The position numbers were made by a program, and so were the translations under genes. A stretch of DNA of 64,000 nt, from assembly GCA_910890315.1 (NCBI GenBank), contig CAJVGD010000002.1, positions 2,356,001 to 2,420,000 on the forward strand. Direction: 5' to 3'. Shown here one piece after another: positions 11,943 through 23,864 of this stretch; within the stretch, counting starts at the first letter, position 1; every line of letters begins with the position of its first letter. The notes below the pieces were generated by a model. The model saw nothing but the letters and a program-made list of their open reading frames with translations, did not search any database and was not told the DNA's origin. The stretch is from Serendipita indica DSM 11827. Its lineage: Eukaryota; Basidiomycota; Agaricomycetes; Sebacinales; Serendipitaceae.

Positions 11943-12388
11943 TTATCGTAAATAGTACAAGCTGTAGAATGGAATGGAATATAATTTCATGCCAACCAGG
12001 CAGGTCGAGCCTGAACTCTACCACATACAATGGATAACAGGATTCCTCTGCTTTTTAAGCCATAATCCCCGTGAAATGATGAGTTTTCAAGAGTTTTTGC
12101 CGCTTTGAGCGCTTACGACTGGTCGTCGGCGGAACAGAAGCAGAAGCAAAGGCAGAACCCGTAGCGAAGACGGCAGAGTGGATCAATATGTCAGTTCAGG
12201 AGAGCCACATAGCATTCGTGAGACTGCGTCGACAAGAATAGAACGCTCAGCGTCCCTGTTTGGCTTCCCGCAAGCCTCATGCTCCCGCCCGCCATAAGCA
12301 ATCGTTCCGTGACTTCCTGAACCGGTAAAACTTCCTGACATACCTATTCTTCAATACACGCCCTACATGGGTTTTAAACCTCCCCACC
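11943..12388. other. Intergenic spacer between the tandem methyltransferases
   Basis: These 446 bp hold the 3' end of copy 1 and the promoter of copy 2. I see no gene, tRNA or repeat. Confidence 0.5.
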
Positions 12389-14204
12389 ATGAACAGCGAG
12401 CGTGCCTACCAGCCAGGCGGCTGGGGCCGTATGGAAAGAGCTCGGATCGAACAGGGGTCTCTTAATCTCACACCATCCCAGGAGGGTACATCGTACGCAG
12501 GATCCACTGCTGCAAATTCACATATGGACGACGACGGCAAGACTCAGTTCTCTACTTACTCGTACCGAAGCAATCAAGACGATAGCTTGGTCAAAGTCGT
12601 TGACGGCAGGGTAAGCCCCTTTATACGTGGCTGCCTGTCACTAAATAACCCTGTCCGCAGATAATCAATGCCCTCAGCGACCAGTACTATTTGCCCACAG
12701 GTACTAATTTCCTTCGTTTGACAGGGTACTATTCTGATCGGTTCTTCAGACGACCCGGAATGGGCACGGTTGTTCGTATACCTATATGCCGCATCTCAGG
12801 TCTTCATTTTCGGTACAGAGATAAACAACATACAGCAGTCACCTTGGGACTTTCGGGTTTGTATCCCGCGAAGCAAGAAGTACGCGCCATACTTGCCAGA
12901 GCCGACGGTGACACTAAACGTATATTGGACCTCGGTATGCCCTTAGGCTTGCTACACCGTATGCGCACTCACCAGATCCTAAGGATGCGGCACGGGTGTT
13001 TGGTGAATCATGCAATTCCATACGGATACGCACTAAACTCTAACAGGACGATCGGAATGGCCTATGAGTTTCCACACGCAGAAGTCGTTGGTATTGATTT
13101 GGCCCAAGTTCCACTGGATGCTGAATCCTTACCGCCGAATTGTCGCTTCGAGGTGGATAACATCAATATGGGACTTTCACACTTTGAGAGTCAATTTGAT
13201 GTTGTCCATGTGCGCTTTGTTGGCAGTGGTCTCAAAGACTTTCCACAGCGAATGAAAGATATTCATGCATGCCTAAAGCCTGGTGGGATCGTCCTTTGGC
13301 TTGATGTAGACTACGACGTCTACTTTACGGAGGAATTTAGCTACATACCTTCTGCGACTGACACTAATCCTGAGGGTTCCTGGATGCAGCGTCCTCTGGC
13401 AGGTGAAATGTCCTTTTTATGACACATACGCCCGCTTATATCACCACTAACAGAAATGAGGAGGGCTTGTATCAAGTTTGGGAGCGACGTTGCCTCTATG
13501 GAGTCGATGCTCGATGCTGGCTTGTGGCAAGATCCGGTCATGGATCCTGAAAGGTCAGCAACTTGTCGTCAGATGGTTTATGATAACCTCTGTATAGCTG
13601 CAAAACCGCAAGCCTGTTCCTCCCGATAGGTGAGATGAGTGCTTTTATGGAAATAACAAGTAACGTCGCTGGACAGGACCATGGGCGAGTCGTAAGCTTT
13701 CACAAGTACTGATTCAATATGCATTTATAGAGATTTATAGACCCTGATCCAGCAGTTACCCAGTTGCTACGATATACGGGGGCTCTCATACGACAGGATA
13801 CGACCGTAAGCTTTTCGTCTGGAGGAATATATATCTTAAGGTCCCTCAGAATGGCTTCAAATCCATTGTTCCTCTCCTGCTACGAGTTGGATGGTCAAAG
13901 GAAACCGTGGACATGTGGACAGCCAAACAAGCGACTGGTAAGGGGGCTGCAACAGCACCATGAAGCACAGTATTGAGCCTTCGCAGAATCAGCGGCAATG
14001 GTGAACAAACCATCAATGAGGGTACGGATCGCATGGGGACGGAGAAAGCCTGCGGAGCCCCTTCCAGTTCAATCCGAGGAGATTACAGGAGACTCAGTGG
14101 TGTATCCCTTCTACTATGTCTACGACACCGAGGAATTGGCTTTGGAGCAGACTGCCAAGCGGAACAAGGGAAAAGGAGGCCAACTTCCGCCATTACCGTG
14201 CTAG
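12389..14204 (+). CDS. SAM-dependent methyltransferase, LaeA-like, tandem copy 2
   Basis: A paralogue of the gene before it. Shared landmarks in the same order are LNLTPSQ, STYSYRS, INALSDQYYLPT, KQHTAVTLGLSGLYP, EFPHAEVVGIDLA, NCRFEVDNINMGL, FESQFDVVHVRFV, CLKPGGIVLWLDVDYD and the end YPFYYVYDTEE. Motif I is split: RILDLG stops at an intron, a 19-nt exon gives CGTGV, and the next exon starts with TIGMAYEF. The restored motif reads ILDLGCGTGVW, so the catalytic fold looks intact. The last exon encodes MRVRIAWGRRKPAEPLP and stops at 14202-14204. The function is probably the same type as copy 1, with substrate unknown. Confidence 0.8.
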
Positions 14205-14296
14205 TATTCATGTAGATATCTTTATTTATCACATTTTGTCGGGTTTGGGTACCCAAAATCACCTTGCTCAAACTTGAACCCGACTGCCACAGAGCA

Positions 14297-17200
14297 ATGT
14301 CAGAGACGTCATCCTTGCATACTACTAATGCCTCCCGTATGTGTTTGCAAGCTACACGATGCTACTTATATCTTACAAGACCTTTCAAGTCTCCAATGAC
14401 CCCTTGTTCAAAGTCAGACTGCTCGCGGCACTACGAAACGGTTCGTTTACGACAAATTGTCTGTCAATTATCGCTGATTTTTTCGCCAGGGGACCCTGCT
14501 ATTATCGTTCCGCTCATCTCTGACATAAACAAGAGCACCCGCGCTTCTCTTGACTCGGCAGACGCTGGTGCAGCGGCGTTGCATCTCGCAATTCGATGTG
14601 CAAGCTGTATGTACTTGCAAACGTAATTCTAGTCCTAGTAGAAACTCATTCAGAACTCGTTTGTCCCGCAGGTGACACGATCCTGTTGCTCTTGCAACAG
14701 CGACCTATTTCTCCAAACGCAATCGATCCACCAGGGTCTGGAACAACAGCACTACATCTAGCCGCTTCCATTGGAAGAGCAGATGTTGTGTCGTTGCTGT
14801 TGCAGGAAGAGGAGATTGACGATACACTCCGAGATGCGCATGGCAAGACCTGTCTGGACGTGGCAAAGACCAAGGATGTCGTACGTATCATTAAAGGTAT
14901 GACCAGATGGCGAGGTGATGACCCAATACTAAATGCTTCTCAGACTCGAGAAACGTTCTCAATGCAAACTACCTCTCTCTCTTGCGAGGCTATATTATGT
15001 CGTCGGTAAACACACCACCTCCAGAAGCTTTGACCAAACTTCTCCAATCCCCGCGAGTTCGAAACATTGATATGAACCAGATGGATATGGCTTCTGGGAC
15101 AACACTCCTTCATGAAGCTGTCAAACGGAAAGATCTCAGCTTGATTGAATTAGCTGTACGGGCGGGTGCTGATGTATTCGTGCGCGATAAACGAGGCCGC
15201 GGCGTGACAGAAATGGCAGGCAAAGACGATAGGACGAAGGCCTATCTGCGACAATTCACCAACCAAGACACCACACTTCTTGAACCAAATGCAGTCCAAA
15301 CAGAGGAACCGACGATGCGCGGATATCTGACCAAGTACGGAAACCTTGCAAAGGGCTATAACACTCGGTGGTTCGTTTTGAAAGATGGAATGCTGTCATG
15401 TGGGTGCCTCTCTTCGTCATAATGCGTGCAAGTGCTCAGAGCTGGTAGACTACAGGCATCAAGACGATGAGAACCTTGCCTGCAGAGGTTCTTTGTCAAT
15501 GAGGAATGCGAGAGTGAAGACATCACCGACTGATAAACTCCGGTTCGAAATTCATGCCTCGACGAGGAATGGAGAAGGAACCCCCGAGAAATGGTATATG
15601 AAGGCCAATCATGCCGTGGAAGTGTCTCGCTGGGTTCAGTCAATCCAAAGATCGATCGAATGGAATCGAAGAGGAAAAGGAGCGGATCCGGATGCAGCCA
15701 GCATTCGATCAACCGGCACGGATCAAGGCACAACGCGCACGTCAAGTTCCGGGAAGAAGCGGTTTAGTAAAGCTGGCTCAGTCTTGAGCGGCATCAAGCG
15801 TCCCAAAGTCTCTCGACCAGATTCCCCTGTTCCAGACCAACAAGATGAAATCGCGCGTGACGAAGAAGGGGATGGATCCGATGAGGAGCGGTCATGGACC
15901 GCACCCACCGACCAGGATACACCACCTCATCAAGATGCCTTTGATCTGACCGGGAACACTATCTCAACGCACCTGGATCTTGCCTTGCAAATCTTAGGCA
16001 GTGGGTCCTCGACGTCGAGGACCGAAGAATCGCAGGTTACGCTGACAGCGTCCTTGTCCCAAGCCCAAACCATGTTGGCAGAATACACCAAGATGGTTCA
16101 TGACAGAGAAACGTGGTACAAGGCTAAAATCTCTCGCGAGCGCGAACGAGCTGCCATCTGGGAGGACAGCCTTCAGAAAGTTGTTCAGCAAGGCGAGGAG
16201 CTAGAGGAAGAATTGAAGAAGACGATCCGCCAGAATAAGGACCAGAGACGCAGGTCCAGAATGTTTGAAGTCGACACCGAAGCCACAGTACGCCAGAAGT
16301 CCCCTAGAGCGGCTACGTTCACTAGTTCCGCGGAAGTGACGTTGGGCGCGTCGCTTTCCCCAGTAGTCGAGAAGTCTCCGGTCATGATGGTGCCCACAGA
16401 AGTGCCCGCTTCCCCTAACTCAGCTGCAACTCCTGCAACCTTTACATCTCCACCTCCGACTGCAATGACACTCGCACGAAGAATGTCCTCCACGTCATTT
16501 GATTCGGACTCAGACGAATTCTTCGATGCCATAGAAGCCAACGCTCTTCCAAATATGCACATCCCGGAGGTGCTCCAAACTCACCTCGTCGAGACAGCTG
16601 GTCGTCCATGGTTGGACCCGGAAACGTTTGCCGGCTATCAGCATCTCCGCGAACGCCTGAGCCTGGACGCAGACAACCGACCTCCCGTTTCTCTATGGGC
16701 TGTACTCAAAGGGTGCATTGGGCAGGATCTGAGTCGCATCAGTTTTCCTGTGTTCTTCAATGAGCCGACGAGTATGTTACAACGCATGGCGGAAGACATG
16801 GAGTTCTCAGAATGCTGTGAGTGATACATCGTCGTCTAGCTCTTCTCATCTCCTGTAGTGGATGTTGCTGCAAAGGAGCGCGATCCCTTTTTGCGAATCG
16901 CTTACGTAGCGGCATTTGCAATGTCGAACTATTCCAGCACAATTGGCCGCATTGCAAAACCTTTTAATCCGTGCTTGGTGTGCTCGTTCACCTTCATGCA
17001 TGGGTCCTAGCTAACGATGTCCTAATTTAGAGCGAGACCTTTGAGTACGCTCGGGTCGATAAGCAATTCAGATATATCTCTGAAAAGGTCATCCATCAAC
17101 CCCCGGTCACGGCTTGTATGGCTCAGTCTCCGAGTACGTCTTGTCTGGCCCTCCAGAGGATGAGTACTGACAGAGCTTAGACTGGCAATACTATGGCGAG

Positions 17201-18227
17201 GTGCGAATCTCATAGTATACCTCGCTTGGACTATCTGACAATTATTCAGGTCGATGCGAAGAACAAGTTCTCGGGCAAGTCTTTTGAGATTCGACCCACT
17301 GGTATCGCACATGTCGACCTAAAGCTGCCAAAAGACTGGGCGCCCAACTATCCAGAGGTCATTGATGATCCAACAAAGGTCACCGAGCACTATAGCTGGA
17401 AAAAAGTTACCACAAACGTATCCGGGTTCATCTTAGGAGCTCCGACTATCGACCACTATGGCGAAATGACTGTATGTCCCGATGAAAGTCTTCACAGGTA
17501 TGTCATTGACGCTTCGGCAGATTATCAACCACAGAACCAAGGACAAATGCGTCCTGACATTCAAGCCCCGCGGTTGGAAAGCTCGTGACTCTTTTGAGAT
17601 AAAGGGCCAGGTTCTTAATGCACGAGGAGAGCCTCAGTATGATATCGCAGGAAGATGGAGCAGTCAATTAGTTGCCCGTCGGACGGGCAACCATACCGCC
17701 GACCTCTTGCCAGATGTGACAGTGAATCACACATCACAAAGTCATGAATTTATCCTCTTATGGCGCAACTCGGAGAAACCACCAGCACCTTTCAACCTCA
17801 CACCCTTTGCAATTACACTCAATGACTGCCCAGATACGCTCAAGAAGTACCTCCCGCCGACGGATTGTAGACTTCGCCCAGATCAGCGAGCGTTTGAAGA
17901 GGGACAGTATGAGAGAGCCAATGTGCTCAAAATGGAACAGGTATGGTGTCCCACGGCAACACAAAACAAGTACTAACGAAGATACAGGAAGAGTTCCAGC
18001 GGGCCACAAGGAGACGAAGAGAACGAGGAGAGATACCGCCCCATAAACCACGCTGGTTTGAGGCAAAGGTGGAGCCAGACTCTGGCGAGCGGTACTGGGC
18101 TCCTCTCATGAAGGGGAGTCAGCTGGAGTACTGGTATCAGCGAGAGAAAGTCACGAAAGCAATCCAGGCGGGCATGTCCGCTGAGTGGGAAGGGGTCGAC
18201 AGGATTTACATCGACTCTGAGTTTTGA
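14297..18227 (+). CDS. Ankyrin-PH-oxysterol-binding protein, Osh1/Swh1 type
   Basis: The domain order matches Osh1. Ankyrin repeats come first (GTTALHLAASIGRADVVSLL, GTTLLHEAVKRKDLSLIELA). A PH domain follows (MRGYLTKYGNLAKGYNTRWF through WVQSIQRSIEW), then a long Ser/Pro-rich linker with a coiled coil, and a C-terminal ORD (RPPVSLWAVLKGCIGQDLSR, NPLLSETFEYARVD, SGKSFEIRPTG, KPRGWKARDSFEIKG). Such proteins move sterol and PI4P at ER contacts. The first exon is short: the ATG at 14297 and an intron 14337-14389 lead into LSNDPLFKVRLLAALRNG. The ORD fingerprint EQVSHHPP reads EKVIHQPP here, with the second His lost. The gene ends 215 bp from the convergent TBC gene. Confidence 0.9.
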
Positions 18228-18442
18228 GAATATAGCTTATCAAGTTAGATATGGCCTACGTGCTAGATAAACAGAGACTATGAACAAGTGATTCAATAAT
18301 GACGGGAATGCGGGTGATAAATCAGTATGGACTCATCAGAGTGTAGGGGACTATGCAACATGTGGGATATGATACGCGAGACGGACATCTTCCAAACATG
18401 GAAGAATAGTACCCAAGATAGGAGGTGACCGTGCGTTCGTGT

Positions 18443-21400
18443 TCATCTTTGTGCAAGACGATCCTTCTTCCACTGCGCCTCTCGTTTCGCGCGCTGTTTG
18501 CGGAGGTCGTCGTCACGAACCTTGACGATAAATGTATGGGATATGAATGAATCTGGGTCTTGAGGGATAATCGAAAGTGGCGGTCGGCTCAGCAGTTCAA
18601 TCGCTGCGCCTTGTCCGCCTTGAGCAGCATTCAATGTCATAAGAGGGCGTTTGCAGAGAGTCATAAGGGCCAGTCCAACGCGGAATAAATAGATAGAGCC
18701 TATAACAATGTCAATAAAAGTTTGATCACAATCATTCACTGACCTTCATAGAACAAAATGTCCCATACACGATGGAGATGATCGGGTGGGATGATACCCG
18801 CGAACAGACAGCAGAACCATGTTCCACAAATGTCTACCGACCTCAGGCGAAGTTCGTTCTAGATGAAAGATAAGTAGCGTACAAGCGCATTATACGGGAT
18901 CTTACGAAGAGTTGATTAGCAAGTTCTGGCTCGACAGACTCGACGAGGTTTTGAAAGAGTGACGCGTCAATCTCGAATTGACCAGTGCTAACGGTTGCGT
19001 AATATCCTCGTAGATGAGAGTCCATGAGGGCGACAAAAATCCAAAAAGCATCTTCATCTGGCGCTTGAAGGAGAAGGTTTCCGGCAATGCGGGTTAGCCC
19101 TAGGTCATCGTTAGCATAGTCTGGATAAAAGCCGAGCATCGTTACCTGTACGATAGCGAATGTCAGGCACCATTGCCGTATACGCTAACAGCAAGTTTGC
19201 CAGAGAACCACGAGGATCACGCAGATGCGGGTGGTCGGGGAAGCATCGATCCACGTCTTGCTCAATTACCGGGACCAGATGCTTCGGAGCCTTCTTCACC
19301 AGCTGTGAGAATATGCCTTCCATCCGACGGGCCTTGCTGTCGGTGACAAGTCCCCAGACCCGGCCACGTACGCTAGATGGGACACCCTCCAGCAATAGGC
19401 GCTTAACCTTTTTGGACTTTTTGGCCTGGGAAGACGGCGTGGATGAGATTAGGCTCATCCATTTCTGCTCTCGAAGGCGATGTGCCTCTATCGATGCCGC
19501 TTGGATGGCAGACGGTCCCCGCGGGTTACCCAAAGAGTCGCTAGATCCTGCTCTGACATTTGGAGAGCGAAGATGTGAGCCACCAGGAGAAGCGCTTGGG
19601 CTATCTGCCCGCCACGCACTCCCGCTACCTTCAAAACCACTACGTATTGATTCGACCTCTGGTGACATGACGTTGGGATGAAGCCCATCTTCGCTCCCCC
19701 GTAGTCCCGTCGTCTTGAGCACTGGTTTGACGAGCTCAAACTCCATATCCTTAACTTGAACGCGCTCTTCCTCGTCGGCGGTCCCTGGGGTGACTGGAGA
19801 TGTATAAGGAACAGGTGCATCCCCTCCATCGCGTGATGGTCGACCGTTGGATCCTTTTGCTCGTAGAGCAGAAACGGACAATTTTGACCGTAGCGAAGCA
19901 CTGCGACCCATTGGAGAGGATGCCGAACTGGAGGCACCTGTATGCACGAGGGAAGGCGTGGTCAACTCAGACCTATCCGCATCCTCTGTGGCGATTGGGT
20001 TTGTTGATGTCGACCTCCGTGTCGGTGATGGTTTGGTCGGCGAGCTTTCGCGTTTCTCATTGGACACTCTTGGCTCCGCTTTGCTCCCTCCTTCGTAATT
20101 TGCTGCAGAACTCGCAGAACGAAGGACACCGCTAGACGCTACCTGCCGTAACCCTTTTCCTTTCAGTGAACCACGGGTGGTGTTAGGTGACGGTGGCGCA
20201 TTACGCGTGACTTCGGGTTCCTTGTCTGTGTTGCTGATGGCAGGAAGGGAAAGCGGAGACGGAACGTGAGTTGGTCGTTGCGATCGGGATGGGCCTCGAG
20301 AAGGAGACATGGATCTAGATGGCTGCGAGGAAGACGGTGACGTCTGGGCCCTTCCTTGTGAGGGAGAGGTACCACGTAGCGAGGCACGATAATCTGGGCC
20401 CGCTCTCGGCTGACTGCCTTCTTCACGGCTGGGGATATGATCAGCAAGCAATATAAAGTGTCATGTGCCTCGTACCTGCGTTCAACCGGTATCAACGGAT
20501 CGGTATTGCTCAGGTCAAATCCGCTGAAACTGCGTGATCTCGGTCTCGGGGCGCCACTCTTAGGGAAAAAGTTGGCTCGAGGAATCGGGAGTGCCGCCGC
20601 CGCTTTGCCTGGGTCAGCGTCTGCTCTCGGCGGTGAGTTGATCCCGAGGCCGACGGGACTTGCTGGTGAAGACAACTTTGGTGCACTTGGCGGCCGAGGG
20701 AACCCAAGTTCAGGAGTAGGGAAGCCTCGAGGACTAGGAGGGGGATTGTCAAGAGAAAAAGCGATCGGAACAGGAACCGGTGAGCTAAGCAGGTCGACTT
20801 GGGTGGCGCCGTAGAGGGTAGTTTGGCGTACGTTGCGTGCCTTTGCAGCCGCCATAGCCAATGTACTGTGTAGGGACATGGAGGGAGGGATGTTCGTCTC
20901 GTTCTGCGGGACTGGTGGAGTGGGGGTTGTCTGGGTTGCCTCGGGCGAGTTGGGTAGGTTCATTGACATTCTGGCTTTTGCGTTTGCGACATGAATCGCA
21001 GCGGGACGGGCTTCGATTTGGCCATTGCTCATCATTGGTTTTGGAGCACCCGGGTGAGGCAGAAAGAGCGATGCACCTGATTCGTATGTGCTCGCGGGTG
21101 AGAGTGGCCCGTTGGTATCTGTTGGCTCCTCTGTTTCTGGACTCTCCACCTCTGAAGTCGACTCATCGCCATTGTAGTCATTGCTCGTTGCGGATTGCAT
21201 CGTGTCAGTCGAGATGGCTTGGATATTAAAGCTGGTGACGGATGGCTTTGGTGTAAGGTCCAACTTGGCCATAGCTGCAAGCATCTTTCCATGGTCCTCA
21301 TCCCCCCTTTCTCTCAGAGCCGATGTCATCCCAGGTGCTGGAGAGACAGAGCTTGGTGTAGTCTCCGTGTCTGGCGAATGGACTCGGGCCATTGGCGTTG

Positions 21401-23017
21401 TCGGTGTCTCCATTGGACTTGGGACTCGCGTGCTATTCTTGACGATATTTAGAGGCTTTGGAGTAAGTAATGATGTTGGAGGGGGTGAAGGCGCAGATCG
21501 AATCGACATTTGGCCGTCCAGTGAAGGCCTCGAGTCGTCTGGTAGGGGAGGTGCCTTGATAGAAGCCATTGTAGACTGCCTTGATCGTCCTGTCGACACC
21601 ACAGAGTATCGTGAATAGCGATAATCGTCAAAGATGTCGTCGTCGTTGTATTGAGCCCCATCGTCTCCGGCGTCGCTTTCCGACCGTAGTGACCCCTTTT
21701 GGAGCATGCTTGCCGACGAGGATGTCTGAGAGAGGTGCGGTGCATGATGTATGCTGGGCGTCTTTTGCTGACTTGTTGATGCATGTGGTTCCTGGAGCGT
21801 CGCAACCGGTTTTCGAACAGGGGCGTCCGTGTCTGCTTCTGACTCGCTCCAGTATCGAGAATCTGTGTCGCCGGCGGCCAAGCCCTGCAAGAGGGAGAGT
21901 CCAATGCCAAAACCACCATCCGAATGAGTCATGGTCGAGACTCGTTGCAAATGACTATCCTCAGAGACGAGATGGTTGTCTTCTCTCGTGTACTCTGAAG
22001 TTGGTGACGCAGCTTCTTCGTCATCGCGACTGGTTGGCTCAGGGTTGGGAGGTTGCGTGGGAGAGGGACACTCTCATCATTACTCGTCGATCGCAGCTGC
22101 GCCGTGTTTGAAACAATGGAGTCTTGTGCACGGTGAACAGGGCCCGGGCGCGTGTTTACGCTGCGCACGACTCGTTCCTCCGATGTAAACGGCGAAAAGC
22201 TGTCAGAAACGGGCGACTCTACGCGAGCTTCCTCGCGGAATTCGCGCAAAATTTGGTTCACCTGATGCGAGGGCTGACCGCGTTCGTCGACGACTTCAAT
22301 GGCGAGTGGGCGCGACTGATCGTCGGATGGACGGGATGGTGTGTCGACGCGGGAGAATTCTGAGAGTTGATGTGCCTTGTCCGCGGTAGATGGACGGGTG
22401 TTTGACTGAGAAGACGGTGCGTGGCCGGAAGAGATGCCACCATGGCTGTGGCTTTGCTCAGACGGACCGGTATAATACTCTCCGTCCTGGTCAGACTTGT
22501 CAAGATGAAATGGCGACGAGGATTGTTCAGAAGGAGTGGGGCTTGAAACGATTGGACGCCCAGACAGAGCCGGGCTAGCAGTCGAGTTTGCGGTCACGGA
22601 GCCTGGGCGCCGTGTAAAGACTGGTTTCTTGAGTTTGCCATGGAATTGAACGTCTGCGCCTGAAAACTTGCCCACGACACCTTCGCAAAAGCCCTGGAGA
22701 GGGAGAGGGTGATGAGCGCATCGACAACAGCCGGGGCCGAGCCGCGGGGGAAAGGTTACGCACAAGGTAGAGATTATCGGGCACAGAAATCTGTCTCAGT
22801 ACGACGATTTCATCGTCCTATATGGGTGAAAGCAAGAGCAAGGGGGCCAAGGCCTGAGGTTAGCCATCCGTCGTCCAATTTTGGGCCACTGCAGACTGAC
22901 CTGGAGGAACATGAGATCCTCTGGATTCTGGGCGACACAGTCTCTAGACGCTGTGCATTTGCCAATTCCTCCCTTTGCAGCAAACCGCGTCCATCTTGCG
23001 AGTTCTTGTGGTTCCAT
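18443..23017 (-). CDS. TBC (RabGAP) protein with an N-terminal SH3-like domain
   Basis: The C-terminal third is a TBC domain: RLLLEGVPSSVRGRVWGLVT, the arginine finger VIEQDVDRCFPDH, then RYRTGLTRIAGNLLL, DEDAFWIFVALMDSHLRGYY and LHRVWDILFYEG. The N-terminal exons encode ELARWTRFAAKGGIGKC, DDEIVVLRQISVPDNL and FCEGVVGKFSGADVQFHG, which looks like an SH3 fold. Between them lie about 900 residues of low-complexity Ser/Pro/Thr sequence. I chose the ATG at 23017 because it gives MEPQELARW just before the SH3-like part. At least seven introns are needed. The exact join near 22000-22080 is uncertain because two acceptors keep frame. The usual glutamine-finger motif YCQGM is replaced by YRTGL. It should act on a Rab GTPase, target unknown. 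Confidence 0.82.
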
Positions 23018-23864
23018 GGCGAAACGAGGATCAGACGATCGTCCACGGGTTCAGCGGGCAAGTTAAAAGAGCTGAAGAAGCGCCTGTATGTTGCTCAGCA
23101 GCCGCAGATTTACAAACTACCGGTGCCCGGTTCTGCGGCCACTACAAGGGACGGCGTGGCTGGCGTTGTTGAGTGGGGATGGATAGAGAAACAGAGCCAG
23201 TGTTGTAGCAACGCCAGGGAATTAACTGGATCTGCTCGTCGCCGCAAAAGGGGAGAATATGGTCGAGAGTAAGTTGTAGCTGCGACCCTTTCGCGAGAGT
23301 TACCGGCAACGTGCTCCGCGCTCCGACATTATCAGAAACATTATCGTAAAAAAATACATTTACTAGTCTCCATTACGAGGGCGGGCCATCTCCTCCATCT
23401 TCACGCGTTCCAGGGGCCAAAGCTACACAACTCCATCCAAGATTCATGACCCGGGGCACAGTTTCAGCCACTCTTCTGTCTCCCACGCGGACCACCAGAG
23501 AGAAAAGCGAGCGGAGGACAGAACCGGCGGCAATACGGCTGCAGTTCTAGATTTCCAAGACGCAATATGCATAACGAGGCGCTCGACAGCGACTAGCGGA
23601 CTAGGACACACACACTATGTCTTGTCACCCGTCGCCACCAGGAGTTGTCATGCGTGGTTTGCAAGTTGAATACTTGCCCCCCCTGATGGTCCATCCACCG
23701 TTCCCATGTGTAATAATCCCCCTCCAGGGGGGGCGCTCGACACGCATCCCAATCCAAACGCCATGTCCGTTCGTCCGTAAGCGAAGACCATAGACCAAGG
23801 CAATCCCCGGTGCGCTCGCATTCAGCTCCCAAGGGGAGGAGGGCATAGCCGTAACCATATGCGT
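23018..23864. promoter_or_regulatory. Intergenic region upstream of the TBC gene
   Basis: These 847 bp lie between the TBC start and the 3' end of the LYR-motif gene, both on the minus strand. Several open frames occur on both strands but none has family features. I treat them as chance and see no repeat. Confidence 0.35.

Noticed and set aside
22709-23272. 187-codon plus-strand open frame
   Set aside because: It overlaps the spliced N-terminal exons of the TBC gene on the other strand, which make better sense.
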